Source: JAFALX01 sp050734185 (lineage in GTDB: Bacteria; Chloroflexota; Dormibacteria; Aeolococcales; Aeolococcaceae). Taken from it: 22,528 nucleotides of DNA. How positions within the stretch are numbered: the stretch's first letter is position 1; each line of letters starts with the position of its first letter. Location: positions 1 through 22,528 of the forward strand of contig JBOHUE010000191.1 in assembly GCA_050734185.1 (NCBI GenBank), in the 5' to 3' direction. Below are positions 1 to 6,459 of the stretch, piece after piece. The notes under the pieces were generated by a model, which saw only the letters and a list, made by a program, of their open reading frames with translations, searched no databases and was not told the DNA's origin. Both the position numbers and the translations under genes were made by a program.

Positions 1-160
1 CGTCGTCTGCGGATCTGTGGTGCCACGCATGCTGGATCTCCGAGGCGGCGTTGACGGCGTTGCCCGAAGACTCGCATACCCGCGTCAGCAGTGGGTGGCC
101 CTCAGAGATCGAAAATCAACACCCTGCTAGGGGCGACGGTGTTACGGGGAGGCTTGTCCA
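1..160. other. left-edge stretch with no confident gene
   Basis: I cannot support a gene in this stretch. One plus-strand frame (from base 2) stays open from the left edge to a TAG at 128-130, and another (from base 3) stays open to a TGA at 162-164. Either could be the tail of an upstream gene, but neither translation shows a motif I recognise. The last part holds the ribosome-binding site of the gene at 161. Confidence 0.4.
146..152 (+). promoter_or_regulatory. ribosome binding site for the APH-fold gene
   Basis: GGGGAGG lies 8 nt before the ATG at 161. It is one of the few strong Shine-Dalgarno sequences in the window and supports this start. Confidence 0.7.
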
Positions 161-1234
161 ATGACCAGGGACGCCAGTTTCAAGAAGGCCGTCCGCCGCC
201 ACGCCGAGGAGACCGGGCAGCGCTACACCGAGGCGCTGACAGACCTCGAGGGTCTCGCTCTTCGCATGGAGCATGAGCCGGACGCGGGACGGCTTGCCGT
301 CCATTTGCGTGATAGCTACGGCATCGACCCGGCCGCGATCACCAAGCTCAGCGTGCACAAAACCTATGTGTTCCGCGTGGATCGCAATGACGGGAGTCCG
401 TGGGTCGCGCGCGCGTTTCCCCCCGCGCGACCGCGCGCAGGTGTCGAGGGCGACGCGGCGATCCTACGCTTCCTCGAACGGCAGGAGTACCCCGCTGAGC
501 GCGTGGCGGTCGAGGATCCCGTCTCCGACTTCGATGGCAGCTCGGTTCTGGTGACGCGGTTCGTTGAGGGCGCACAACTTCCCGATGGCGCCGCGAAGTT
601 CGCCATGATGGGCGATCTTCTGGGACGGCTCCACGCCCTGCCGTCTCACGATTCGGTCAGCCGCCCAGGTGGATCGAGCGGTGAGGATCCAAGTCGCGAA
701 GGCACACCGCGGCAGGACCTGCTCGCTGCGCTGTCGTTCCTCGACGCCGTCGACACGAAGGTTGCGCCCGGCGAGCGCGAGCGATTCGAGCAGCTGCGCG
801 ACGAGGTGCGTTCGGCCGACGACGGTCACGGCCTTCCGGAAGGCCTGCTGCACGGAAACCTGCTTCATGCCCCCGATCACGCTGTCCTGAGTGAGGAAGG
901 CGCGGTCGCCATCAACTGGAAGGCGTCGGGACGCGGCCCGCGCCTCGCCGACCTCGCGTACCTGTTGTGGGGCGCGGGCTTGTGGCGAACCCGCCGGCCG
1001 AACGAGGAGTGGATCGACGCGGCCGTCAGCGCGTACCGCCGGCACGTCGAGCCGACCGACGAAGAACTCGATCGTCTCGAGGCGGTGATGTACATCCGGA
1101 CTCTCTACCTCGCGTGTTTCGGCTACCGACGAGCGCTCGCAAATGGCGTTGCATTCAACGAGTGGGGGTTCGTGCGGCCACGCGAGTACTTCACCGCAAC
1201 CGCATCTGTAACCAGAGCCGCGTTCGGGCGTTAG
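161..1234 (+). CDS. aminoglycoside phosphotransferase-fold protein with altered catalytic motifs
   Basis: The 357-residue protein looks like the APH/choline-kinase fold (phosphotransferase enzyme family). Residues 1-32 form a short basic helical module (ASFKKAVRRH..TGQRYTEAL) of a kind seen at the N-terminus of various actinobacterial proteins. The kinase-like domain follows, with a hinge-like VTRFVEGAQL and a C-lobe. The catalytic loop, canonically HGD, reads HGNLLH at 231-236, and the metal-binding motif, canonically IDW, reads INWK at 251-254. The two usual catalytic and magnesium aspartates are therefore both Asn. The downstream GRGPRLADLAYLLWG helix is kept. The start is set by GGGGAGG at 146-152, 8 nt before the ATG. 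Substrate and activity are unknown. It may be a pseudokinase or use altered chemistry; resistance activity should not be assumed. Confidence 0.85.
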   Translation: MTRDASFKKAVRRHAEETGQRYTEALTDLEGLALRMEHEPDAGRLAVHLRDSYGIDPAAITKLSVHKTYVFRVDRNDGSPWVARAFPPARPRAGVEGDAAILRFLERQEYPAERVAVEDPVSDFDGSSVLVTRFVEGAQLPDGAAKFAMMGDLLGRLHALPSHDSVSRPGGSSGEDPSREGTPRQDLLAALSFLDAVDTKVAPGERERFEQLRDEVRSADDGHGLPEGLLHGNLLHAPDHAVLSEEGAVAINWKASGRGPRLADLAYLLWGAGLWRTRRPNEEWIDAAVSAYRRHVEPTDEELDRLEAVMYIRTLYLACFGYRRALANGVAFNEWGFVRPREYFTATASVTRAAFGR

Positions 1235-1250
1235 ACGCGGTGGGCCGGGC

Positions 1251-1325
1251 TGGAGCGGGAGACGAGGCTTGAACTCGCGACCCCTACCTTGGCAAGGTAG
1301 TGCTCTACCACTGAGCTACTCCCGC
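1251..1325 (-). tRNA. tRNA-Gly (anticodon GCC)
   Basis: Read on the minus strand, the 7-bp acceptor stem GCGGGAG (from 1325) pairs with CTCCCGC (ending at 1255). The D-arm AGCTCAGTGGTAGAGC, the anticodon loop with GCC (complement of 1291-1293), and the T-loop GTTCAAGCC are all present. The 3' CCA is encoded in the DNA (complement of 1251-1253) after discriminator U. Total length is 75 nt with CCA. It decodes GGC/GGU. It stands alone, between the APH-fold gene and the minus-strand gene ending at 1369. Confidence 0.97.
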
Positions 1326-1338
1326 ACCGCAGACGCGG

Positions 1339-1344
1339 AGTATA
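1339..1344 (-). promoter_or_regulatory. -10 element upstream of tRNA-Gly
   Basis: The minus strand reads TATACT here, a near-consensus -10 hexamer. It would start transcription around 1332, about 7 nt before the mature tRNA 5' end at 1325. I see no good -35 at 17-18 nt. Just upstream (about 1346-1362) lies a short CCGCTCG/CGGGCGG hairpin that may end transcription of the preceding gene. Confidence 0.5.
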
Positions 1345-1368
1345 CCGCCCGTTCCGAGCGGTTTCGCC

Positions 1369-2019
1369 CTAGCGGGCTGCGGCAGCCTCCGTCGCCCGCT
1401 CCGCATCCATCCAGCGCTGCAGAGCATCGCCGGACTCGAAGGAGCTGATCAGCGCGTAGCGCGGCTCCGGCCCCGGGTTGTGGACCACGTGAGCAAGCCG
1501 TTCAGTGTCGATCACCAGCTGGCGTCGTGGATGCAGATCGATGCGCGACTCCGTCGTCGGATCCTCGCGATCCTCACGCAGCACGAACTGCGACCCGGCC
1601 GGCGCGTTCAGCTCCAGCCACGCTCGTACCACCCAGCCTTCACCGTCGGGGTTCAGGCGGTTGTTGTCATCAACATGCAGCTGCCGCACCGCGTCGGCGT
1701 CGCTCGACGGGTTGAGCTTGATCACGCGCACACGTCCGAAAACCGCGCCCACCGCCTCCACGTAGTCGCACAGCGTCGGCGCGATCTTGCGGTTCTCCGT
1801 CCAGATCCCGTCCTTGTCCGGCTTGCCGTGGTCCCAGAAGCCGCGGCACTCCATCTGCCCCTCTGCTGACGCCAGAGGTGCGAAGTTCGTGTCGCCGCCA
1901 GACTTCCAGTCCACGTACTCGAGCCGCTCCCATTCCGCGGGTGGAATCGGCGGACCCTCGTAGTCGCGCAGGATGACGAAGCCGGTCGGATCGAGGACGT
2001 CGAGCTTGCGATAGGCCAT
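1369..2019 (-). CDS. uncharacterised protein, probable double-stranded beta-helix (2OG-Fe(II) oxygenase-like) fold
   Basis: I do not recognise this 216-residue protein as a named family. It is soluble, with no signal peptide. The C-terminal half has a HxD at 115-117 (QLHVDDNN), a buried-strand segment VVRAWLELNAP at 130-140, then HVVHNPGPEPRYALISSF at 177-194 with H177/H180 and R187. The HxD...(about 60)...H...R spacing is that of the metal triad and 2-oxoglutarate-binding Arg of double-stranded beta-helix oxygenases such as the aspartyl/asparaginyl hydroxylases. This is an inference from spacing, not a recognised homology. It is divergent from the phosphatase at 2074. A TAGCCT hexamer lies exactly 6 nt before the ATG and no Shine-Dalgarno sequence is seen, so the mRNA may be leaderless. 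Confidence 0.75.
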   Translation of the reverse strand: MAYRKLDVLDPTGFVILRDYEGPPIPPAEWERLEYVDWKSGGDTNFAPLASAEGQMECRGFWDHGKPDKDGIWTENRKIAPTLCDYVEAVGAVFGRVRVIKLNPSSDADAVRQLHVDDNNRLNPDGEGWVVRAWLELNAPAGSQFVLREDREDPTTESRIDLHPRRQLVIDTERLAHVVHNPGPEPRYALISSFESGDALQRWMDAERATEAAAAR

Positions 2020-2025
2020 GGACCA

Positions 2026-2031
2026 AGGCTA
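2026..2031 (-). promoter_or_regulatory. -10-like hexamer, leaderless configuration
   Basis: The minus strand reads TAGCCT, then six bases, then the ATG at 2019. This spacing puts +1 at the A of the start codon. No convincing -35 is visible. Confidence 0.4.
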
Positions 2032-2059
2032 CACGCCGCGGCTGCACGCGAGCGACCGA

Positions 2060-2065
2060 TACGAT
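2060..2065 (+). promoter_or_regulatory. -10-like hexamer, leaderless configuration
   Basis: TACGAT is followed by 8 bases and the GTG at 2074. There is no Shine-Dalgarno sequence in between. It is divergent from the similar element at 2026-2031. Confidence 0.4.
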
Positions 2066-2073
2066 GGGGCGCG

Positions 2074-2838
2074 GTGGACGATCTCGCCCTCGCGATGGAG
2101 CTCGCCGACGGCGCCGATGTCATCTCGATGGATCGCTGGCGCGCGCACGATCTCCGCGTCGACAGCAAGCCCGACTTCAGCCCGGTGACCGAGGCGGATC
2201 AGGCCATCGAGCGCCAGATCCGTGAACGCGTCCAGCGCGACCGCCCGGGCCACTCGGTGATCGGCGAGGAGTACGGCCTGCACGACGCCGGCGGGGAGTG
2301 GCGCTGGGTCGTCGACCCCATCGACGGCACGCGGAGCTTCGTGCGCGGCAATGAGACCTGGGCCTCGCTCATCGCGCTGCAACACGGCGGCATCACGCTC
2401 GTTGCGGTCGCGTCCGCGCCGGCCCTGCGGCTGCGTTTCCACGCAGTGCGCGGTGAGGGCGCGTTCATGAACAACCACCGCATCCATGTGTCCGAGATCT
2501 CGAGCGTCGAGGAGGCGCTGCTCACGCACACCAGCCTGAACGGGTTCGTCCGCGTGGGCCTCGGCCCGCCGCTGCTCGCGCTCGCCGGCCGCTGCTGGGA
2601 CGCCCGCGGCCTGGGCAACTCGATGTCGCATCTTTCGGTCGCCCGGGGCACCGCCGATCTCGGCTGGACCGCGCGCGCGAACCTGTGGGACTTCGCCGCC
2701 CTGGCACTCATCGTCGAGGAGGCGGGCGGCTGCTTCACCGATCGCAGCGGAGACGACCCGAACCTGGGTGGCACCGGTATCTCATCCAACGGCCTGCTCC
2801 ACGATGTCGTGCTCGAGGCCGCCGGGCTGTCGGGATGA
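2074..2838 (+). CDS. inositol-monophosphatase-family phosphatase (histidinol-phosphatase-like)
   Basis: This 254-residue protein belongs to the magnesium-dependent, lithium-sensitive IMPase family. The metal-binding signatures are all present: GEEYG at 64-68, WVVDPIDGTRSF at 78-89 (D81, D84), and LWDFAALALIVEEAGG at 204-219 (D206). Length is typical (250-270 residues). Members hydrolyse inositol-1-phosphate, histidinol phosphate (HisN) or related sugar phosphates. The sequence alone does not decide the substrate, although the layout resembles actinobacterial HisN-type proteins. The start is a GTG. The final TGA overlaps the ATG of the next gene (ATGA), so the two are probably translationally coupled. 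Confidence 0.92.
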   Translation: MDDLALAMELADGADVISMDRWRAHDLRVDSKPDFSPVTEADQAIERQIRERVQRDRPGHSVIGEEYGLHDAGGEWRWVVDPIDGTRSFVRGNETWASLIALQHGGITLVAVASAPALRLRFHAVRGEGAFMNNHRIHVSEISSVEEALLTHTSLNGFVRVGLGPPLLALAGRCWDARGLGNSMSHLSVARGTADLGWTARANLWDFAALALIVEEAGGCFTDRSGDDPNLGGTGISSNGLLHDVVLEAAGLSG

Positions 2839-3770
2839 GGCTGGCCAACCTGCGTCGCGGCGATGCCCTTGTGCCGGCCGTTCTTGTCGACGACGGCATC
2901 TACGAGCTGCGCCTCGGCCTCGACTCGGTGACGGACGAGCCGGGCCTCATCGGCAGCGGACCCGCGCTGTTGTTCGACCTGGCCATCGCGTCGGGCATCC
3001 CGGAGATGGCCGAGTCACTGCAGAACGCAATCGTGCGCGGCCGGCTCCCGGAGCACTCTGTCGACGAGCTCGGCCCCCCGATCACGCGGCCCGGCAAGAT
3101 CATCTGCGTCGGCCGCAATTACGCGTCGCACGCGCGTGAGCTCGGGCATGACGTGCCCACGCAGCCGATCCTGTTCGCGAAGTTCGCCACCGCGATCATC
3201 GGTCCGCGCGACGACATCGTCCGTCCCGTGGGCGTCGACGACCTTGACTATGAGGGCGAGCTCGGCGTCATCATCGGCCGCGGCGGCCGCCACATCGCAC
3301 GCGAGCGCGCACTCGACTACGTCGCCGGCTACTGCTGCGCCAACGACGTGTCGGCGCGCACCGCGCAGCTGGACAGCGGCGATCAGTGGTTGCGTGGCAA
3401 GAGCTTCGACACCTTCTGCCCGCTTGGTCCGGCACTCGTCACTCGCGATGAGGTGCCCGACCCGCAGGCGCTGCGCATCCGCACGTGGGTCGACGGCGAT
3501 TTGCGCCAGGACGACTCGACGGCGAACATGATCTTCGACGTCGCCACGCTCATCAGCTACAGCTCCGACGCCTTCACGCTCGAACCCGGCGACATCATCC
3601 TCACGGGAACGCCGCCCGGCGTCGCGATGGGCCGCACGCCGCCGCTATGGCTGGAACCCGGCCAGCTGTGCGAGGTCGAGATCGAGGGGCTCGGCCGCAT
3701 CGCCAACCGCATCGTTGCGGAGCCTCCCGAGGCCGTGCCCGACGCCAGGGCTACACTGCAGCCACGATGA
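2835..3770 (+). CDS. fumarylacetoacetate hydrolase (FAH) family protein
   Basis: This 311-residue protein has the FAH C-terminal fold at about 80-297 after a short N-terminal domain. Family motifs are VGRNYASHA (92-100), the metal ligands in DLDYEGELGVIIGR (E140, E142) and NDVSAR (D171), the substrate-loop Lys in RGKSFDTFCPLGP (K189), and LTGTPPGVAMG near 256-266. The family includes 2-hydroxyhepta-2,4-diene-1,7-dioate isomerases, acylpyruvate hydrolases and oxaloacetate decarboxylases/tautomerases; I cannot choose among them. An open frame continues upstream, but the ATG at 2835 gives a standard N-terminus (MRLANLRRGD) and overlaps the previous stop by ATGA. It overlaps the next gene in the same way. 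Confidence 0.93.
   Translation: MRLANLRRGDALVPAVLVDDGIYELRLGLDSVTDEPGLIGSGPALLFDLAIASGIPEMAESLQNAIVRGRLPEHSVDELGPPITRPGKIICVGRNYASHARELGHDVPTQPILFAKFATAIIGPRDDIVRPVGVDDLDYEGELGVIIGRGGRHIARERALDYVAGYCCANDVSARTAQLDSGDQWLRGKSFDTFCPLGPALVTRDEVPDPQALRIRTWVDGDLRQDDSTANMIFDVATLISYSSDAFTLEPGDIILTGTPPGVAMGRTPPLWLEPGQLCEVEIEGLGRIANRIVAEPPEAVPDARATLQPR
3752..3757 (+). promoter_or_regulatory. -10-like hexamer inside the FAH gene, before the hydroxylase start
   Basis: TACACT lies within the last codons of the FAH gene and is followed by 9 bases and the ATG at 3767. It could give a separate leaderless mRNA for the downstream hydroxylase and methyltransferase genes. No clear -35 is seen. Confidence 0.35.
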
Positions 3771-4474
3771 CCACGGCGGCGGTGCCGGGAGCGGATGCCG
3801 TCCCCCAGAGCACGGCGTCGCTTGCCGGCGCAGGACGCGTCTTCGCTGGCTACGGCAGTCCGCGCGTCATGGCGCTGATCGGCGCCGCAACGCTGGTGGC
3901 ACGCATTGCTGTCGGCCGCTGGAGCTACGGCGACATCGCCGTCGCGGGCGGCATTCTCGTCGTCGAGCCGTTTCTCGAGTGGCTCATCCACGTCTACGGC
4001 CTGCATGCGAAGCCCACGACCGTGTTCGGCCGGCGCCTCGACCCGCTGTACGCGCGCCGGCATCGCATGCATCACCGCGACCCGCGCAACGTGCCGCTGA
4101 TCTTCGTGCCGCTGCCGGTACTCTTCGGTTTCCTCACCGCACTCGGCGCCATCGCCTACTTCGCGTTTCCGCCGCTGGAACTGAAGCTCACCGCCTACGC
4201 GACGATGACCACCTTCCTGCTCGGGTACGAGTGGACGCACTTTCTGATCCATTCGCACCACGTGCCACGCTCCGCGATCTTCCGTGCCATCTGGCGCAAC
4301 CACATCCTGCATCACTACAAGAACGAGCAGTTCTGGTTCGGTGTGACCAATCCGATTGCCGATTACGCGCTGCGCACGCACCCGGCGAAGGACGCCGTGC
4401 CCGCATCGCCGACGGCACGCACGCTCGGAGTCGACGACGAGTCCACGCTCATCGGCTCCGGCGCATCGGCCTGA
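3767..4474 (+). CDS. fatty acid hydroxylase/sterol desaturase superfamily membrane protein
   Basis: This 235-residue integral membrane di-iron protein carries the histidine clusters of the fatty acid hydroxylase superfamily: EWLIHVYGLH (71-80), RRHRMHH (H99, H102, H103), EWTHFLIHSHH (H158, H162, H164, H165) and NHILHH (H179, H182, H183). Hydrophobic segments at about 33-48, 58-70, 109-135 and 142-162 fit transmembrane helices placed around a cytosolic di-iron site. Relatives hydroxylate fatty acyl chains, sterols or carotenoids; the substrate here is unknown. The ATG overlaps the FAH stop (ATGA). The last 25 residues or so are polar and likely disordered. Confidence 0.92.
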   Translation: MTTAAVPGADAVPQSTASLAGAGRVFAGYGSPRVMALIGAATLVARIAVGRWSYGDIAVAGGILVVEPFLEWLIHVYGLHAKPTTVFGRRLDPLYARRHRMHHRDPRNVPLIFVPLPVLFGFLTALGAIAYFAFPPLELKLTAYATMTTFLLGYEWTHFLIHSHHVPRSAIFRAIWRNHILHHYKNEQFWFGVTNPIADYALRTHPAKDAVPASPTARTLGVDDESTLIGSGASA

Positions 4475-4487
4475 TTCCGCATCGTCT

Positions 4488-4493
4488 TACGCT
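4488..4493 (+). promoter_or_regulatory. -10-like hexamer, leaderless configuration
   Basis: TACGCT is followed by 7 bases and the ATG at 4501, with no Shine-Dalgarno sequence. It fits the same pattern as at 2060, 3752, 16916 and 19663. Confidence 0.35.
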
Positions 4494-4500
4494 CGGGCTG

Positions 4501-5058
4501 ATGCAGGCGATCGGACTCTTCTTTTCGCTGACGTGGGCGACGTTCTGGGTGGCGTGGATCATCGCGGCAACGACCGCCAAGACCCAGCAGCGGCGCGCCG
4601 GCACGATCATCGGCGTCGGCATCCGCTTCGGGATCGTCCTGCTTATCTTCCTGCTGATCCGCGCGCGAGCCCTCGGGACGAGCGCGGGCGTGATCGACAG
4701 CTGGCCGGCGCAGGCGCTGGGCATCGCACTCTTCGTCGCCGGGCTCGGCCTCGCCGTGTGGGCACGGCTCTACATCGGCAGCAACTGGGGCATGCCAATG
4801 TCGCACAAGATCGATCCCGAGCTCGTCACCACCGGCCCGTACCGCTTCGTGCGGCACCCGATCTACTCGGGCGTGATCCTGGCGATGATCGGCACCGGGC
4901 TCGCCGTCGGGCTGTACTGGCTCATCGTTGCGGTGGCGATCGCGGTGTACTTCATCTACAGCGCGACCGTCGAGGAGCGGAACCTCGAGCAGCTCTTCCC
5001 GAAAACGTATCCCGCTTACAGGCGCGGGACGAAGATGCTGCTGCCCTTTCTTCTCTGA
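4501..5058 (+). CDS. isoprenylcysteine carboxyl methyltransferase (ICMT)-like membrane protein
   Basis: This 185-residue membrane protein has about four to five hydrophobic helices (roughly 4-22, 34-53, 70-92, 122-154). The C-terminal half carries the ICMT/PEMT-type cofactor-binding region: LVTTGPYRFVRHPIYSG at 108-124 (R118, H119, P120), the acidic VEER at 157-160, and TYPAYRR near 169-175. Bacterial members are poorly characterised SAM-dependent methyltransferases of lipids or isoprenoids. It lies 26 nt after the hydroxylase gene, so the two may modify the same membrane lipid (inference). It converges on the histidine kinase gene with only 6 nt between stops. Confidence 0.9.
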   Translation: MQAIGLFFSLTWATFWVAWIIAATTAKTQQRRAGTIIGVGIRFGIVLLIFLLIRARALGTSAGVIDSWPAQALGIALFVAGLGLAVWARLYIGSNWGMPMSHKIDPELVTTGPYRFVRHPIYSGVILAMIGTGLAVGLYWLIVAVAIAVYFIYSATVEERNLEQLFPKTYPAYRRGTKMLLPFLL

Positions 5059-5064
5059 AGCCGC

Positions 5065-6459
5065 TCAGTGGCCGGTGCCGGCCTGCGGGAGGCTCACGCG
5101 AAACACGGTGTTCCCCGGCTGCGACTCGACATTGATGGAGCCGTGGTGTCCGTCTTCGACGATGCGACGCGAGATGTCGAGCCCGAGGCCCGTTCCCTTC
5201 CCCACGTCCTTGGTGGTGAAAAACGCATCGAAGGCGTGTTCCTGCACCTGTGGCGTCATCCCCGCGCCGGTGTCCCCCACCTCGACCACAACGTTGCTGC
5301 CATCGGCCCGCGTTGAGATTCGCAACGTGCCGTGGCCGTCCATGGCGTCGATCGCGTTGACGATGAGGTTGGTCCACACCTGGTTCAGCTCCGCCGGGCG
5401 GGCCATGATGCGCGGCAGCTCCGGCGCGTAGTCGCGCACGACGGTCACACCGTCGCGCAGGCGCTCGCCGAACATGGAGAGGGTGCTCTCGAGTCCCTCG
5501 CTGACATCGGTGAGCTGCTGTGCTGCACGATCGAGCTGGGAGTAGCCGCGCACGTCGGACACCAACGCCGAGATGCGCGATGTCGAATCCTTCACCTCGG
5601 TGATGAGCGACTGGGTCGACACGGCGCACTCCACCCACTCAAGTCCGAGCCCCAACAGCTCGCCCGAGAGGATCGCCGCCACACGCTCGCACCAGGCGAT
5701 GTCCGCGCCCGCGGCGGCGAGCGGCGGCGCGAACCGCCACGAATCCTTCACGCCGTGCGCATCGAGCCAGGTGGTCAACTCCTCCTCGCGATCCGCCAGC
5801 GCGACGGTCTCGCCAGGGGGAATCGGCGGGCCGACATCGCGGCGCAGCTCGTCGAGGGCGACGAACTGCTCGGCCGTCAGCGACGCCTTGCCGAGGTTGG
5901 CAAGGGTCGACAGCAGCTCGTCGTTTGCGAGCCGCAGCGCCTCGATGGTGCGGCTCGCCGCCGACGCGGGGTTGTTGAGCTCGTGGGCGAGTCCGGCGGC
6001 GAGCTGGCCGAGTGCGACCAGGGCCGCGCGCTGACGCGTCACCGCCTCGAAGCCCCGCCACGTCGCGAAGATGGCCTCGATGATGCTGATGCCGAGGGGA
6101 GACCGCTCCAAGACGAGTCGCCGCAGCGTCGCTGCCGGCACCCGCAGCACGCGCGTCGGCGTTCCGGCGCGCCCCGACGCTGCGTACGGCGCGGAGTCTG
6201 CCCACGCTCGCAGCCCTCCTCCCCAGTCGCCGGGGCGCGAGAAGGTCCTGGCTATCGTGTCCTGGCCCTTGGACTCCCGGCGCAGGAACTCGAGGCTGCC
6301 CTCGATGAGCACCCACCAGTAGTCGGCAGGCTCGCCCTCGACCCAGAGCACCTCCCCCGGTGCGCCGGCGACCTCGGTGCTCTCCGCGAGCGCGGCAGCC
6401 AGCGCCTCGTCGGGGATTCCGTCGAAGATGTAGAGCCCCTTGGCCTCGGCCAGGTCCAT
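5065..6459 (-). CDS. sensor histidine kinase with degenerate cyclic-nucleotide-binding-type N-terminal domain
   Basis: This is a soluble kinase of 464 residues counted from the ATG at 6459. Residues 1-125 resemble a cNMP-binding (CAP_ED) beta-barrel, but the phosphate-binding cassette (GDWGGGLRAW...PYAAS) lacks the usual Glu and Arg that hold cAMP. The dimerisation helix carries LAAGLAHELNNPASA with phospho-acceptor H159, followed by an insertion of about 130 residues before the second helix (DSTSRISALVSDVRGYSQLD). The ATPase domain has an N box NLIVNAIDAMDG (364-375), G1 GDTGAGM (396-402), F box FFTTK and G2 GKGTGLGLDIS (421-431). A GTG at 6462 is an alternative start. The ATG shares its A with the TGA of the upstream gene (TGATG), so the kinase is coupled to the response-regulator fusion, its likely partner. 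Confidence 0.93.
   Translation of the reverse strand: MDLAEAKGLYIFDGIPDEALAAALAESTEVAGAPGEVLWVEGEPADYWWVLIEGSLEFLRRESKGQDTIARTFSRPGDWGGGLRAWADSAPYAASGRAGTPTRVLRVPAATLRRLVLERSPLGISIIEAIFATWRGFEAVTRQRAALVALGQLAAGLAHELNNPASAASRTIEALRLANDELLSTLANLGKASLTAEQFVALDELRRDVGPPIPPGETVALADREEELTTWLDAHGVKDSWRFAPPLAAAGADIAWCERVAAILSGELLGLGLEWVECAVSTQSLITEVKDSTSRISALVSDVRGYSQLDRAAQQLTDVSEGLESTLSMFGERLRDGVTVVRDYAPELPRIMARPAELNQVWTNLIVNAIDAMDGHGTLRISTRADGSNVVVEVGDTGAGMTPQVQEHAFDAFFTTKDVGKGTGLGLDISRRIVEDGHHGSINVESQPGNTVFRVSLPQAGTGH

Noticed and set aside
161..1234. Calling the first gene an aminoglycoside resistance enzyme
   Set aside because: Both catalytic aspartates are replaced, and the family is broad. 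Nothing in the sequence supports antibiotic substrates.
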